This document shows, one piece after another, positions 26,322 through 35,116 of a stretch of 64,000 nucleotides of DNA. This stretch comes from Neobacillus sp. PS3-40 (GTDB lineage Bacteria > Bacillota > Bacilli > Bacillales > Cytobacillaceae). The stretch covers positions 434,001-498,000 of the forward strand of contig NZ_CP133266.1 of assembly GCF_030915485.1 (NCBI RefSeq), given 5' to 3'. Within the stretch, counting starts at the first letter, position 1, and the number at the start of each line of letters is the position of its first letter. Under the pieces are notes generated by a model. The model searched no databases, was not told the DNA's origin, and was given only the letters and a program-made list of their open reading frames with translations. The translations under genes and the position numbers were made by a program.

Positions 26322-27083
26322 TTAAGCGGAAAGGTCAATTTCTAGTAAAATTGGACAATGATCGCTGCCCATGACTTTAGAATAAATTCTGGCACCTTGC
26401 AAACGATCTCGCAATCTTTCAGAAGCGATAAAATAATCAATTCGCCACCCAATATTCCGTTCGCGAATCTTGCTCATATATGACCACCAAGTATATGCCC
26501 CTTCATCATCCGGATAAAAATGCCGATAACTATCGACAAAACCGCCTTCAAGTAGCGCCGTCATTTTTCCCCGTTCCTCATAGGTAAAACCAGAGTTATT
26601 TTGATTTGATTTAGGATTTTTTAGATCAATTTCATGATGAGCTACATTTAGATCTCCACATAGGATAACAGGCTTAACGTTATCTAATTCTTGAAGGTAC
26701 GCACGGATTTCATCTTCCCAGTCTAATCGGAAGCCGAGCCTTGCCAAATCCCTTTGTGAATTAGGCGTATATACATTAACTAAATAAAAATCCGCAAACT
26801 CTAGCGTAATAATTCTTCCTTCTTGCTCCGAATCTTTTGCTCCAACACCATATTTAACTGAAATTGGTTCAAATTTTGAAAATATAGCTGTCCCGGAATA
26901 TCCCTTTTTTTCAGCATAGTTCCAATATTGATGGTATCCTGCTAATTCAAGTTCAATTTGTCCTGCTTGTAATTTTGTCTCCTGGACACAGAAAAAATCT
27001 GCATCAACTTCTTTGAAAAAATCTAAAAATCCTTTTTTTACACAGGCCCTAAGTCCGTTTACATTCCAAGATATTAGTTTCAT
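26322..27083 (-). CDS. exoA: Exodeoxyribonuclease III / AP endonuclease
   Basis: A 253-residue Xth-family enzyme that cuts abasic sites and removes 3' blocking groups. All motifs are present: SWNVNGLRA, VQETKLQ (metal Glu), YTPNSQR, CGDLNVAH, WRIDYF and GSDHCPI with the catalytic Asp-His near the C-terminus. AAAGGAG precedes the ATG. No LexA-type site seen upstream. Confidence 0.95.
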   Translation of the reverse strand: MKLISWNVNGLRACVKKGFLDFFKEVDADFFCVQETKLQAGQIELELAGYHQYWNYAEKKGYSGTAIFSKFEPISVKYGVGAKDSEQEGRIITLEFADFYLVNVYTPNSQRDLARLGFRLDWEDEIRAYLQELDNVKPVILCGDLNVAHHEIDLKNPKSNQNNSGFTYEERGKMTALLEGGFVDSYRHFYPDDEGAYTWWSYMSKIRERNIGWRIDYFIASERLRDRLQGARIYSKVMGSDHCPILLEIDLSA

Positions 27084-28018
27084 ATTTTTAATCTTCTCCT
27101 TTTACAATCTCAGATAATATGCGTATTCCCTCTATTATTTCTTCTATATATTCACTATTCCAATTTTCAGATTGATCTTCTACCAAAATTGCTTGGATTT
27201 AAAACAGTGGTTGGAGATATTCTATCAATTTAAGACTATCATGAAAAATAATTTGTTTCACTATATAATTGGTTGGTATTAAAGAGTGGGATAATGAAGT
27301 TCTTCTATATTAAAGAGATTTGTTTATACGTCTTAATAGTTTTCTATCTGTCTCTTAATCTATGCAATTCGGAAGCACCAACCGCTTCCTAACCTGAAAG
27401 ATATCCCCATTTTTGTTGCACTAATTAATCTTTTCAATTTTTTATAAAAGAAGGCTCTACCCTGAAATAACTGTGGATAACTGTTATTTCATTCATAGAT
27501 GTGCCAAAAATTTTGCATAGATGTCTGTTAAAGGTAAATGGTGATATTTGATACCTGTCCGAATTCTTAATAGTCGGAAAAATTCCTCTTAAATAGTAAA
27601 TTGGATTAAAAATAGATTAAATAGACGGAGAGTTTCCGCCTATTGACTCAAAAACTGCGAAAATGAGGGGCTTTGCATTGCGTAACCGGAAAACCTTCGC
27701 TTATACACCCCCGAAACGAGCTCCATTCTGCATTTAACCGAAAAATCTCCGTTTATTTTATTTTCGTTAGTTTCTCGGATTACTTGAGTAATGATTGCCG
27801 TTATTACTACTTTAAAAATGGCTCTGTTAAACAATAATGTCTGTTAACGCCACTCGAAATCACTTATATATCCCCTTATTTATATATTTATTTTAGAATA
27901 ACAGTTCGTTTTATTCGAATATCAATATAAATATTTAATAGAGCCATTTCTAAAATAATTGATCTTATCTCCTGTTCCCTAATTATAATGAAAAACAATA
28001 ATGAAGCTTAACAGAAAA
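27084..28018. other. Gene-free region with an IS1595-type MITE
   Basis: Directly before exoA is a 31-codon relic frame (ending EIIEGIRILSEIVKGED) with no upstream start, perhaps the end of a lost gene. The rest to 27520 shows nothing clear. 27521-27945 is a mobile repeat. Confidence 0.5.
27521..27945. mobile_element. IS1595-derived MITE, copy A
   Basis: A 425-bp element without a gene. Its left end (TGTTAAAGGTAAATGgTGATATTTGATACC, shortened here) copies the right end of the IS1595-type element at 13461-14994, including GATACCTGTCCGAATTC. Its right end closes with TTTAATAGAGCC, the inverted form. An inner unit of 126 bp (27820-27945) starts again with GGCTCTGTTAAA. The second copy is at 42976-43398, about 90% identical. 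Confidence 0.75.
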
Positions 28019-28043
28019 AAAGAGCAATCACATATGCTCTTCT
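28019..28043 (-). terminator. Terminator after deacetylase-like gene
   Basis: AAAGAGC pairs with GCTCTT(T) around a 9-base loop; T-run on the minus strand. Confidence 0.7.
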
Positions 28044-28829
28044 TTAAGGCAGAAAATTCTTTTCTGTTAATTCATTTGTTAAAAGATCTGAGACGGGTAC
28101 AATTTTAATGTTTCTTTTTTTAAACAAATCCATTGACTGCCAGACTCCGGCTGAACAAGCTTCTCCCTTGATGCCCACATGACCGATGGCTAAACCTTGG
28201 CCTTTTAACTCAGTAACCTTTGCTAACTTTTCCATTTGTTTTCTAACATGGGATGTAGATAAAATATCATCTAGAAATACATCTCTTTTTATAAGTGGCA
28301 CTCCCAACTTTTTCGTAATCTCTGGAAATTTTGAATCAGGACTCGTACCACTGTCGACAATAAATAGATTTTTTTCTTTTGCAACCTCTACAATCGCTTG
28401 AACTATATGTTCATCTGCTACTGCAAGGGAGCCCATATGATTATTTAATCCCTTGGCGTAAGGGACATCTTTAATCGCATCGTAAACACGTTGTTTTACT
28501 TCATTTGTGGAGAGGTCAATTGTTATGGGCTTTGAACCAAGCCAGGATCTTTTCCCTCTTATTGGCTGCATTGGTAAATGGATCATCACCTCAAAACCAT
28601 TTTTATGAGCCCAGACTGCATGTTCCGTTGAATGATCTGTAAATGGCATAACTGCTACAGTAATTGGTATTTCCCCTTCTAAAAACTTTTCTGCCCCGAC
28701 CGTACATCCCCCGAAATCATCAATGATAATGGCTGCTTTTAATTGTTTAGTTTCACCATGAGCATTTGTTCCAATTGCGAGAAATGCACATAAAAATGAA
28801 GGAATGAGCAAGTAAATAATCTTTTTCAT
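28044..28829 (-). CDS. Divergent polysaccharide deacetylase (YibQ-like), secreted
   Basis: A 261-residue protein with a signal peptide (MKKIIYLLIPSFLCAFLAIG, residues 1-23) and a divergent polysaccharide-deacetylase (DUF610/YibQ) fold. AAIIIDDFGG gives the first metal Asp pair, GLNNHMGS a His, and IVDSGTSPDSKFP further active-site residues. It may act on a cell-wall glycan. Start at 28829 follows GGGGGT; the longer upstream frame has no ribosome site and would bury the signal peptide. Confidence 0.82.
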   Translation of the reverse strand: MKKIIYLLIPSFLCAFLAIGTNAHGETKQLKAAIIIDDFGGCTVGAEKFLEGEIPITVAVMPFTDHSTEHAVWAHKNGFEVMIHLPMQPIRGKRSWLGSKPITIDLSTNEVKQRVYDAIKDVPYAKGLNNHMGSLAVADEHIVQAIVEVAKEKNLFIVDSGTSPDSKFPEITKKLGVPLIKRDVFLDDILSTSHVRKQMEKLAKVTELKGQGLAIGHVGIKGEACSAGVWQSMDLFKKRNIKIVPVSDLLTNELTEKNFLP

Positions 28830-28921
28830 AATAACCCCCAATTTGAACCATTTACAATAATTTACCCAATAAGAGCCATTACATCCCAACTATTAATAAG
28901 AGAAACTTTTTATAATGAAAA

Positions 28922-28947
28922 AAAGAGAGCCTAAGCCCTCTCTTTTA
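28922..28947 (-). terminator. Terminator after ppiB
   Basis: AGAGAGGGC pairs with GCcTCTCT-like arm, T-run on the minus strand, 6 bases past the ppiB stop. Confidence 0.7.
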
Positions 28948-28953
28948 TGTTAC

Positions 28954-29394
28954 CTATTCTTCATCGAATATTTCCATTTTCTCCATAACATCACCGTTCC
29001 TCATTGCTTTAGCAGTTTCGAGGCCAGATGTTACTTTTCCAAAGACTGTATGAACACCATTCAAATGTGGTTGTGATTCATGAACAATGAAAAATTGGCT
29101 TCCACCTGTGTTTTTTCCAGCGTGGGCCATAGAAAGTGAACCCGGTTCATGTTTATGCGGATTGCCTTCTGTTTCACACTTAATTGTGTAGCCAGGACCA
29201 CCAGTTCCTGTCCCCTGAGGGCACCCTCCTTGGCTTACAAAACCAGGAATTACACGATGGAAGGTTAATCCATTATAAAAGCCTTCCTTTGCTAATTTTT
29301 CAAAGTTTGCAACTGTTCCAGGTGCTTCATTTGGAAACAAGTCAAACTCAATCTTTTCACCATTTTTCATTAGTATGTAACCTTTTTTATTCAT
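28954..29394 (-). CDS. ppiB: Peptidyl-prolyl cis-trans isomerase (cyclophilin)
   Basis: A 146-residue cytoplasmic cyclophilin. Active-site residues are visible in [13 protein letters not shown] (Arg) and [24 protein letters not shown] (Gln, Phe, Trp-equivalent His). It speeds proline isomerisation in protein folding. AAGGAGA precedes the ATG. Monocistronic. Confidence 0.95.
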   Translation of the reverse strand: MNKKGYILMKNGEKIEFDLFPNEAPGTVANFEKLAKEGFYNGLTFHRVIPGFVSQGGCPQGTGTGGPGYTIKCETEGNPHKHEPGSLSMAHAGKNTGGSQFFIVHESQPHLNGVHTVFGKVTSGLETAKAMRNGDVMEKMEIFDEE

Positions 29395-29738
29395 AAAAAC
29401 TCTCCTTTTCTATAAAATCAATCTTTATAATATCATTTTTAGAAGAATAAAGAAAAGAGAGTGCTTACTTTATTTACATTCGTTACCGTAAAATCTTTTT
29501 TTCATCAATCCATCGGTTATTTCTCAAACGATATATTCAACCTAAAAAGATTTGTTTTATTAATAACAATGAATAATATACCTCAAATTTATTCCAAATT
29601 AACTTATTTACCCAAGTTACTACTATTTATTTTAATAATAATTGGATCAACTATTGATTCATACTACATACCTTTCTCCACGTATTCTCTAATCACCTCA
29701 CGAATATGAATAATAATGAGAGGAGTGTGAATGGATAC
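29395..29738. other. Intergenic region before sqhC
   Basis: AT-rich divergent promoter region between ppiB and sqhC; no gene or clear regulatory element recognised. Confidence 0.5.
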
Positions 29739-31619
29739 ATGATTACAACTAATCAAGGCATGGATTTGCTTATAGAGCGATTAAAAAAAGATCAATCTCT
29801 TGATGGTTCGTGGAATTACCCATTTGAAACAGGACTCACAACCGATATATATATGATTGTTTTACTTCGAACTTTAGAAATCAATGATGAAAACTTAATC
29901 AAGGGTCTAGCCGAAAGGATTATCAGTAAGCAAGAAAAAAATGGTGCCTGGAAGCTTTTTCACGATGAAGGTGATGGAAATCTTTCTACTTCCACAGAAG
30001 CCTATTATGCCCTCGTATATTCAGGCTATTTCAAGAAAGAGGATCCACGATTACAAGCGGCACAAAAATTTATTAGTGCAAACGGTGGCATCGAAAAAAC
30101 AAGCATTTTTACTAAAACAATGCTTTCGCTTACTGGTCAGTACAAACAACCTCTATTTATCCCAATTCCAATTGAATTAATTCTACTCCCCTTAACCTAC
30201 CCAATCAACTTCTACCAATTTTCTGTTTACGGGCGCTCAAATCTTGCCCCAATTATGATTATTGCTGATAAGCAGTTTTCCAAGAAAACAGAGAAAAGTC
30301 CGGATCTTTCTGAATTATATACCCATCGAGAATATGGCCAAGATTCCTGGCAACGTTCTCCTGAAATGAAATCATTGCTTACGTATTTAAAAGACGGGGT
30401 GGAAAACTTAATTGGCACACCCGAAAGGCTTCATTTATTAGCAATCGACCGTGCCAAAAAATATATGCTTGATCACATTGAGCCTGATGGAACCCTTTAT
30501 AGCTATTTTAGTTCTACTTTTCTAATGATCTTTGCATTGCTTGCACTCGGCCATGCTAAAAATGATCCAGTAATAACGAAAGCAGTAAATGGCTTAAAAT
30601 CAATGAAAACGGAAATTAACGGGCGCCCTCATATTCAATATACAACGGCATCAGTTTGGAACACTTCACTTATCAGTTTTGTATTGCAGTTAGCAGGAGT
30701 TTCACAGCAAAGTTCAATGGTTGAAAAAGCAAACCATTATTTATTAGAACACCAACATCATAAATTTGGAGATTGGGTCATCCATAATCCAAATAGTAAA
30801 CCAGGAGGTTGGGGCTTTTCTACTATAAATACCATCAATCCAGATGTGGATGATACAACAGCATCATTAAGGGCTATTGCTAGAGGGGTACGTACTAATC
30901 ATACCTCCGGCAATGAGGCATGGGAGCGAGGAATCAAATGGTTACTCTCAATGCAAAATGATGATGGTGGTTGGGCTGGTTTTGAAAAAAACACAAATAA
31001 TAAATTACTGAAAAGGCTACCCATCGAAAAGGGCGAATTTTTGTTGATCGACCCATCTTGTGCTGATATAACAGGAAGAACGCTTGAATTTTTCGGAAAC
31101 TTTACGAATATCTCAAAAAATAATCAATCAATCAAGAACGGAATTGAATGGCTCTATAAAAATCAAGAAAAGGATGGCTCATGGTATGGAAGATGGGGAA
31201 TTTGCTATATTTATGGAACATGGGGAGCTGTCACTGGACTTACCGCAACTGGGATATCACCTTCCCATCCATCGCTCCAAAGAGCAGTGACCTGGTTGAA
31301 AGGAATTCAAAATGAAGATGGTGGCTGGGGTGAATCCTGTCATAGCGATATTCAAAGAAAATATATCCCTTTACACACTAGTACATTAACACAAACATCG
31401 TGGGCGCTTGATGCTTTGATTGCCGCATCTCCAAAGCCAACAAAAGAAATCCAAAAAGGAATCTCTTATCTACTTGCATCATTAGAAAAAGATGATTGGA
31501 CAACTGACTATCCAAAGGGGCAGGGAATGGCTGGCGGCTTTTATATTCATTATCATAGTTATCGCTATATTTTCCCTTTACTAACGCTTGCACAATATAA
31601 AAATAAATTTGAGAGGTAA
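29739..31619 (+). CDS. sqhC: Squalene-hopene/tetraprenyl-curcumene cyclase
   Basis: A 626-residue class II terpene cyclase. The catalytic protonation motif Asp-Val-Asp-Asp is near residue 370 (NPDVDDTTASL), and many QW repeats are visible (DGSWNYPFETG, QNDDGGWAGFE, EKDGSWYGRWG, QNEDGGWGES). Bacillus homologues cyclise squalene to hopene or tetraprenyl-beta-curcumene to sesquarterpenes; which one is not decidable here. ATG at 29739 follows AGGAG at 12 bases; an in-frame GTG closer to it is possible. No hopanoid or farnesyl synthase genes nearby, so it stands alone. A terminator follows. Confidence 0.93.
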   Translation: MITTNQGMDLLIERLKKDQSLDGSWNYPFETGLTTDIYMIVLLRTLEINDENLIKGLAERIISKQEKNGAWKLFHDEGDGNLSTSTEAYYALVYSGYFKKEDPRLQAAQKFISANGGIEKTSIFTKTMLSLTGQYKQPLFIPIPIELILLPLTYPINFYQFSVYGRSNLAPIMIIADKQFSKKTEKSPDLSELYTHREYGQDSWQRSPEMKSLLTYLKDGVENLIGTPERLHLLAIDRAKKYMLDHIEPDGTLYSYFSSTFLMIFALLALGHAKNDPVITKAVNGLKSMKTEINGRPHIQYTTASVWNTSLISFVLQLAGVSQQSSMVEKANHYLLEHQHHKFGDWVIHNPNSKPGGWGFSTINTINPDVDDTTASLRAIARGVRTNHTSGNEAWERGIKWLLSMQNDDGGWAGFEKNTNNKLLKRLPIEKGEFLLIDPSCADITGRTLEFFGNFTNISKNNQSIKNGIEWLYKNQEKDGSWYGRWGICYIYGTWGAVTGLTATGISPSHPSLQRAVTWLKGIQNEDGGWGESCHSDIQRKYIPLHTSTLTQTSWALDALIAASPKPTKEIQKGISYLLASLEKDDWTTDYPKGQGMAGGFYIHYHSYRYIFPLLTLAQYKNKFER

Positions 31620-31715
31620 TAAAGAATAGCTATCTTCGCTTAGTATATTGCTTTCCGATAATGCCAACTTCACGTGGTTTCATAAACTTTTTCTATAATA
31701 TAAACTGAATGATAA

Positions 31716-31751
31716 AAACCATCGAACATGTTTATTTTTCTCGATGGTTTT
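31716..31751. terminator. Terminator between sqhC and mug (convergent)
   Basis: AAAACCATCGA pairs with TCGATGGTTTT; it overlaps the last codons of mug and can serve both converging genes. Confidence 0.7.
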
Positions 31752-32280
31752 CTTTCACTTCTGAATTCATCAAATTAGCAAGTTGACGATATATTGTAAT
31801 AATTTCTTCCATTTTCATTCTAACCAGACCACTTGATGATGGTGCAACAAAGTCAATTGTTCCAGGAATAACAGGGACAGTCTGCCGCCCCCAATGTATG
31901 ACTTTTTTCTGGCTAAATTCTTTATAAACTCCCTTTCCTACATAGCAAATAACTTTCGGATTAAACTCCTCAATTTTATTTTTAAGGATAGATCTTCCTT
32001 CTAAATACTCTTCTTTGGTAATCTCATCTGCTGCTTTTGTTGGTCTAGATACAATATTAGTTATTCCATAACCTAATTTTAAAAGCTTGTGATCTTCGGA
32101 AGCTTGAAATTGAATGGGCGTCAAGCCTGCTTCAAATAAAATTTTCCAAAATCGATTATTCGGATTAGCAAAATGATGTCCTGTTTCACTAGAACGAATG
32201 CTCGGGTTAAATCCGACAAATAAAAGATTTAGATTCATTTTTAAATGGTCACGTACAGGTTTCATCATCTGTTTCATCAT
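31732..32280 (-). CDS. mug: G/U mismatch-specific DNA glycosylase
   Basis: A 182-residue Mug/TDG-family uracil-DNA glycosylase. The catalytic motif is GFNPSIRSSETGHHFANP (the family's G-x-N-P) and the minor-groove loop is VAPSSSG near residue 150. It removes uracil or ethenocytosine opposite G. The ATG at 32280 follows GAGGAAAC; the start area is an ATGATGAAACAG repeat doubled, so the N-terminus length could vary by slippage between strains. Confidence 0.88.
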   Translation of the reverse strand: MMKQMMKPVRDHLKMNLNLLFVGFNPSIRSSETGHHFANPNNRFWKILFEAGLTPIQFQASEDHKLLKLGYGITNIVSRPTKAADEITKEEYLEGRSILKNKIEEFNPKVICYVGKGVYKEFSQKKVIHWGRQTVPVIPGTIDFVAPSSSGLVRMKMEEIITIYRQLANLMNSEVKENHREK

Positions 32281-32425
32281 CTGTTTCCTCACTTCCCTTT
32301 CCAATAAATGTTATTATGAAATTTACTCCTAAGGAAAAGGGCGACTTTATTTATGATATTTTTTTCTCGATGGGATCAAAGGGATTCTAGCTAGGTCCTT
32401 GTTTTTGAAGTTGTATAATCTTTTT

Positions 32426-33025
32426 TTATTTCATATTTACAAATACATATATGTTTCTAAAGCTGGTCAATAAACTAGTAAGTAACCCTACAATCGAAAC
32501 AATGAGGAGTGAATACAATAATTTGGGGTCATGGAGTAACAGCATGCCTGAAAAGATGATCAATGTATCAAATATAAAAATAATGATACCAACATTAAGT
32601 TTAGACCATTTTGACACAAGCAATGCCAATAGATCTAATCCACCCGGACTTATATGGTTTCTTAGCATCAATGCTACTCCGCTTCCTATGATCAACGCAC
32701 CTAGTAGAACACTACTTAGCATTGGTAAATGAATCATTCCCTTTAAAGGAATTAATAATTCAATTGTAAAACCTGAAATTATCGCTCCGAGTAAACCATT
32801 AAAAAAATACAATCGATCATATTTATAAGCAAGTAAATAAATCGGCAAATTAAGAAAAATAAATGTCAGCCCCGGTTTAAACTCAAATATATAATTAAGC
32901 AAAAGACTAACTCCGAAAATTCCACCATTAATCAGATGAAGCGGAAGAATAAAACCGTTAATTCCAATTCCAATCAATGTGCTTCCAAAGCCAATTATGA
33001 TAAATTTTTTTAACATTTTCCTCAT
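32426..33025 (-). CDS. YitT family membrane protein lacking DUF2179 (paralogue 2)
   Basis: A 199-residue membrane protein with the YitT core (GIGINGFILPLHLINGGIFG, HISPGGLDLLALLVSKWS) and five to six helices, ending just where the other paralogues continue into DUF2179. The missing domain is therefore natural, since a clean stop follows. Role unknown. Confidence 0.85.
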   Translation of the reverse strand: MRKMLKKFIIIGFGSTLIGIGINGFILPLHLINGGIFGVSLLLNYIFEFKPGLTFIFLNLPIYLLAYKYDRLYFFNGLLGAIISGFTIELLIPLKGMIHLPMLSSVLLGALIIGSGVALMLRNHISPGGLDLLALLVSKWSKLNVGIIIFIFDTLIIFSGMLLLHDPKLLYSLLIVSIVGLLTSLLTSFRNIYVFVNMK

Positions 33026-33114
33026 CCTTGTCCTAACACTTTACCCTACTTATATGTTAGAAAATAATGATTCATGCCTAAATCCAAACTGGTGCCCCAA
33101 AAGAATCAACTTTT

Positions 33115-34443
33115 TTACATAACTGCTGATGGTGATTTTTTCACCACTCTCATTTGTTTGTAAAGTGATACGATCAATGTTATACATGGTAAAATCCATG
33201 GAAAAATAGCATAGGGCAAATAATTCAAAAGTGGCACGCCCACAATTGTACTACACATGATTGCAAATACACTCCAGGGGATAATACCCGGAAATAACAT
33301 CGTTGTATCCCCCATAACTCTTGCCAGTTCTTCTTTGCCATACTTAGTCGACCAATGCGGAAGAAACGATCTACCTGTAAGGATTATCGGTAATGTTTGG
33401 TTAGCGGCAATCATACTAATTAACAGCGTCGCCACAAGTGTTTTAATCGTATCACTCAACAGTGATTGGGATGTTTGCAGCCATCGATCTAAATATGGTT
33501 TTATCACATTCATTTCCTCTAATAAACCATTATAGGCACCCGCTAATGCTAAAAATAGCAATAATTGGTACATGTGAATAAGACCGCCTCCAAGGCCTTC
33601 TATTCCCTGCCAAAAATCTCGGATCATTTTTACTATTAAAATTCCATCAAGACCTGCAATAACACATGCAGAAAGGATACTTGCGAGAAAGGCGGTAACA
33701 ATACTAAATCGAAAAAGCACAAATAATATTAATAATAATGGCGGTAAAAATTTTACAATAGAAAGATCCTTCCATGCTACAGACTGTATATGGGATGAGA
33801 TAGAACCAGAAATCACGATATCGGATATGCTATAGAAGAAAAGGGCTATAACTATTGCCACAATAGTCGTGAAAAACATCGCTTTCCCTTGCCTTTTAAT
33901 TGGTAGCTCAACCGTATTCGCTAAAAGCTGATGTGAGCTTGAAAAAGGTGAGGTCCGATCCCCTACAAATGCCCCTGAAATAAGTGCACCTGCCACCATT
34001 TCAACAGGAAGATGTAGTACGATCGCTGTACTCATAATCGGAACTCCAATTGAACTCAACGTTCCAACTGATGTTCCTAGAATCATAGAAAAAATCATCG
34101 TTGCCAGAAACGATAATACAAGAAAGTGCTTTGGGGTAATCAAATCCAAAGCGATAGTCACCATTTGGCTGATAGTCCCAGATAAATACCAGGATGGAAG
34201 TAAAAAGCTGACAAGTAATAATATAATAAGCACTATTTTTGTTTTGTAAATTCCATTTTTACAAATATAAAAAAGATCTTTTACTCTGACTTGCTTTGAA
34301 AGACAAAATATCACTAGTACAAGAAATCCAGGTAGAAAACCAATGACAAGTGGGAAATGAAAGGTAACAGATAAAATAACTCCTGCCAATGTCATAATCA
34401 TAAGAAAAAGCACTTGTGTGCCCGTAAAATGGATCGTATTCAT
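33115..34443 (-). CDS. NhaC-type Na+/H+ antiporter family protein
   Basis: A 442-residue, 10-12 helix antiporter of the NhaC family. The signature GAFVGDRTSPFSSSHQLLA contains the Asp-Arg-Thr-Ser-Pro-x-Ser core, and MIAANQTLPIILTGR is a second re-entrant segment. Members exchange Na+ for H+, or malate/lactate with ions (MleN, TetB-like YheL). GGGTGA precedes the ATG. Monocistronic, next to a YitT gene. Confidence 0.85.
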   Translation of the reverse strand: MNTIHFTGTQVLFLMIMTLAGVILSVTFHFPLVIGFLPGFLVLVIFCLSKQVRVKDLFYICKNGIYKTKIVLIILLLVSFLLPSWYLSGTISQMVTIALDLITPKHFLVLSFLATMIFSMILGTSVGTLSSIGVPIMSTAIVLHLPVEMVAGALISGAFVGDRTSPFSSSHQLLANTVELPIKRQGKAMFFTTIVAIVIALFFYSISDIVISGSISSHIQSVAWKDLSIVKFLPPLLLILFVLFRFSIVTAFLASILSACVIAGLDGILIVKMIRDFWQGIEGLGGGLIHMYQLLLFLALAGAYNGLLEEMNVIKPYLDRWLQTSQSLLSDTIKTLVATLLISMIAANQTLPIILTGRSFLPHWSTKYGKEELARVMGDTTMLFPGIIPWSVFAIMCSTIVGVPLLNYLPYAIFPWILPCITLIVSLYKQMRVVKKSPSAVM

Positions 34444-34520
34444 TTCATCACCCTTAACTTTACTCTACATTTCTCATTATAATTGACGCCTTGTTTTTCG
34501 AAAAGGGTTACGCAAAAAAA

Positions 34521-34542
34521 GAAGCCGCATTTTTAGCGGCTC
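34521..34542 (-). terminator. Terminator after cwlJ
   Basis: GAgCCGC pairs with GCGGCTTC around TAAAAAT, then seven T on the minus strand. Confidence 0.8.
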
Positions 34543-34555
34543 CAGTTGATTTTCC

Positions 34556-34984
34556 TCAAAATGTATTATAAACATTTAGGCATGTTTCAGCAGTAGGCTC
34601 ATAAAAACAGTGTAGTTTGTAGCGAGCAACTAATGGTTGATTATACCATGTTTGTGGACAATCTCCCTCAGGTCTAAAATACCAAAGACTGAATTTCGCT
34701 GGCCAGTGTCTTTCACCATTTATTGCTTTACGAGCTAAACGTTTTTCCCTTTCTCTTGCTGGTTGATAAAAATATCCTTTTAAAGTTGCCTCAAATGCAT
34801 GCGGTTGAAACACCATTTGCGGAATAGTTCTCAACCCTTTAAAATCTGAACAGTTTGCTCGAATCCGATTTATTCCAACATTCCCGACGAGCTGCATACC
34901 AAGTATGCCTTCTCCTTCAGCCTCAGCTCTAAGTAATCGTGCTAAAAGATTAATATCTGATTCCCTAGCCTTCACAACCCCCAT
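34556..34984 (-). CDS. cwlJ: Spore cortex-lytic hydrolase CwlJ
   Basis: A 142-residue SleB/CwlJ catalytic domain without a signal peptide or PG-binding domain, as for CwlJ, which sits in the spore coat. Landmarks: LLRAEAEGEGILGMQLVGNV with catalytic Glu, and AKFSLWYFRPEGDCPQTWYN. It degrades cortex peptidoglycan during germination. GGAGGTGA precedes the ATG at 34984; longer frames are unsupported. Its partner gerQ is not in the window. Confidence 0.93.
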   Translation of the reverse strand: MGVVKARESDINLLARLLRAEAEGEGILGMQLVGNVGINRIRANCSDFKGLRTIPQMVFQPHAFEATLKGYFYQPAREREKRLARKAINGERHWPAKFSLWYFRPEGDCPQTWYNQPLVARYKLHCFYEPTAETCLNVYNTF

Positions 34985-35116
34985 TTGGTCACCTCCAATG
35001 TTGTTCACCAATATCATATTCTACTTGGTTAAAGTGTTGACCATTGATTTAAAAATGATTAGTTTTAATAGGGATATCGTGCCTATGATCAAGATAATTA
35101 GAACCTTTTACTCTAG

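Noticed and set aside
27640-27834. Open frame inside the 425-bp MITE
   Set aside because: Not preserved in the second copy at 42976 and lacks a ribosome site.
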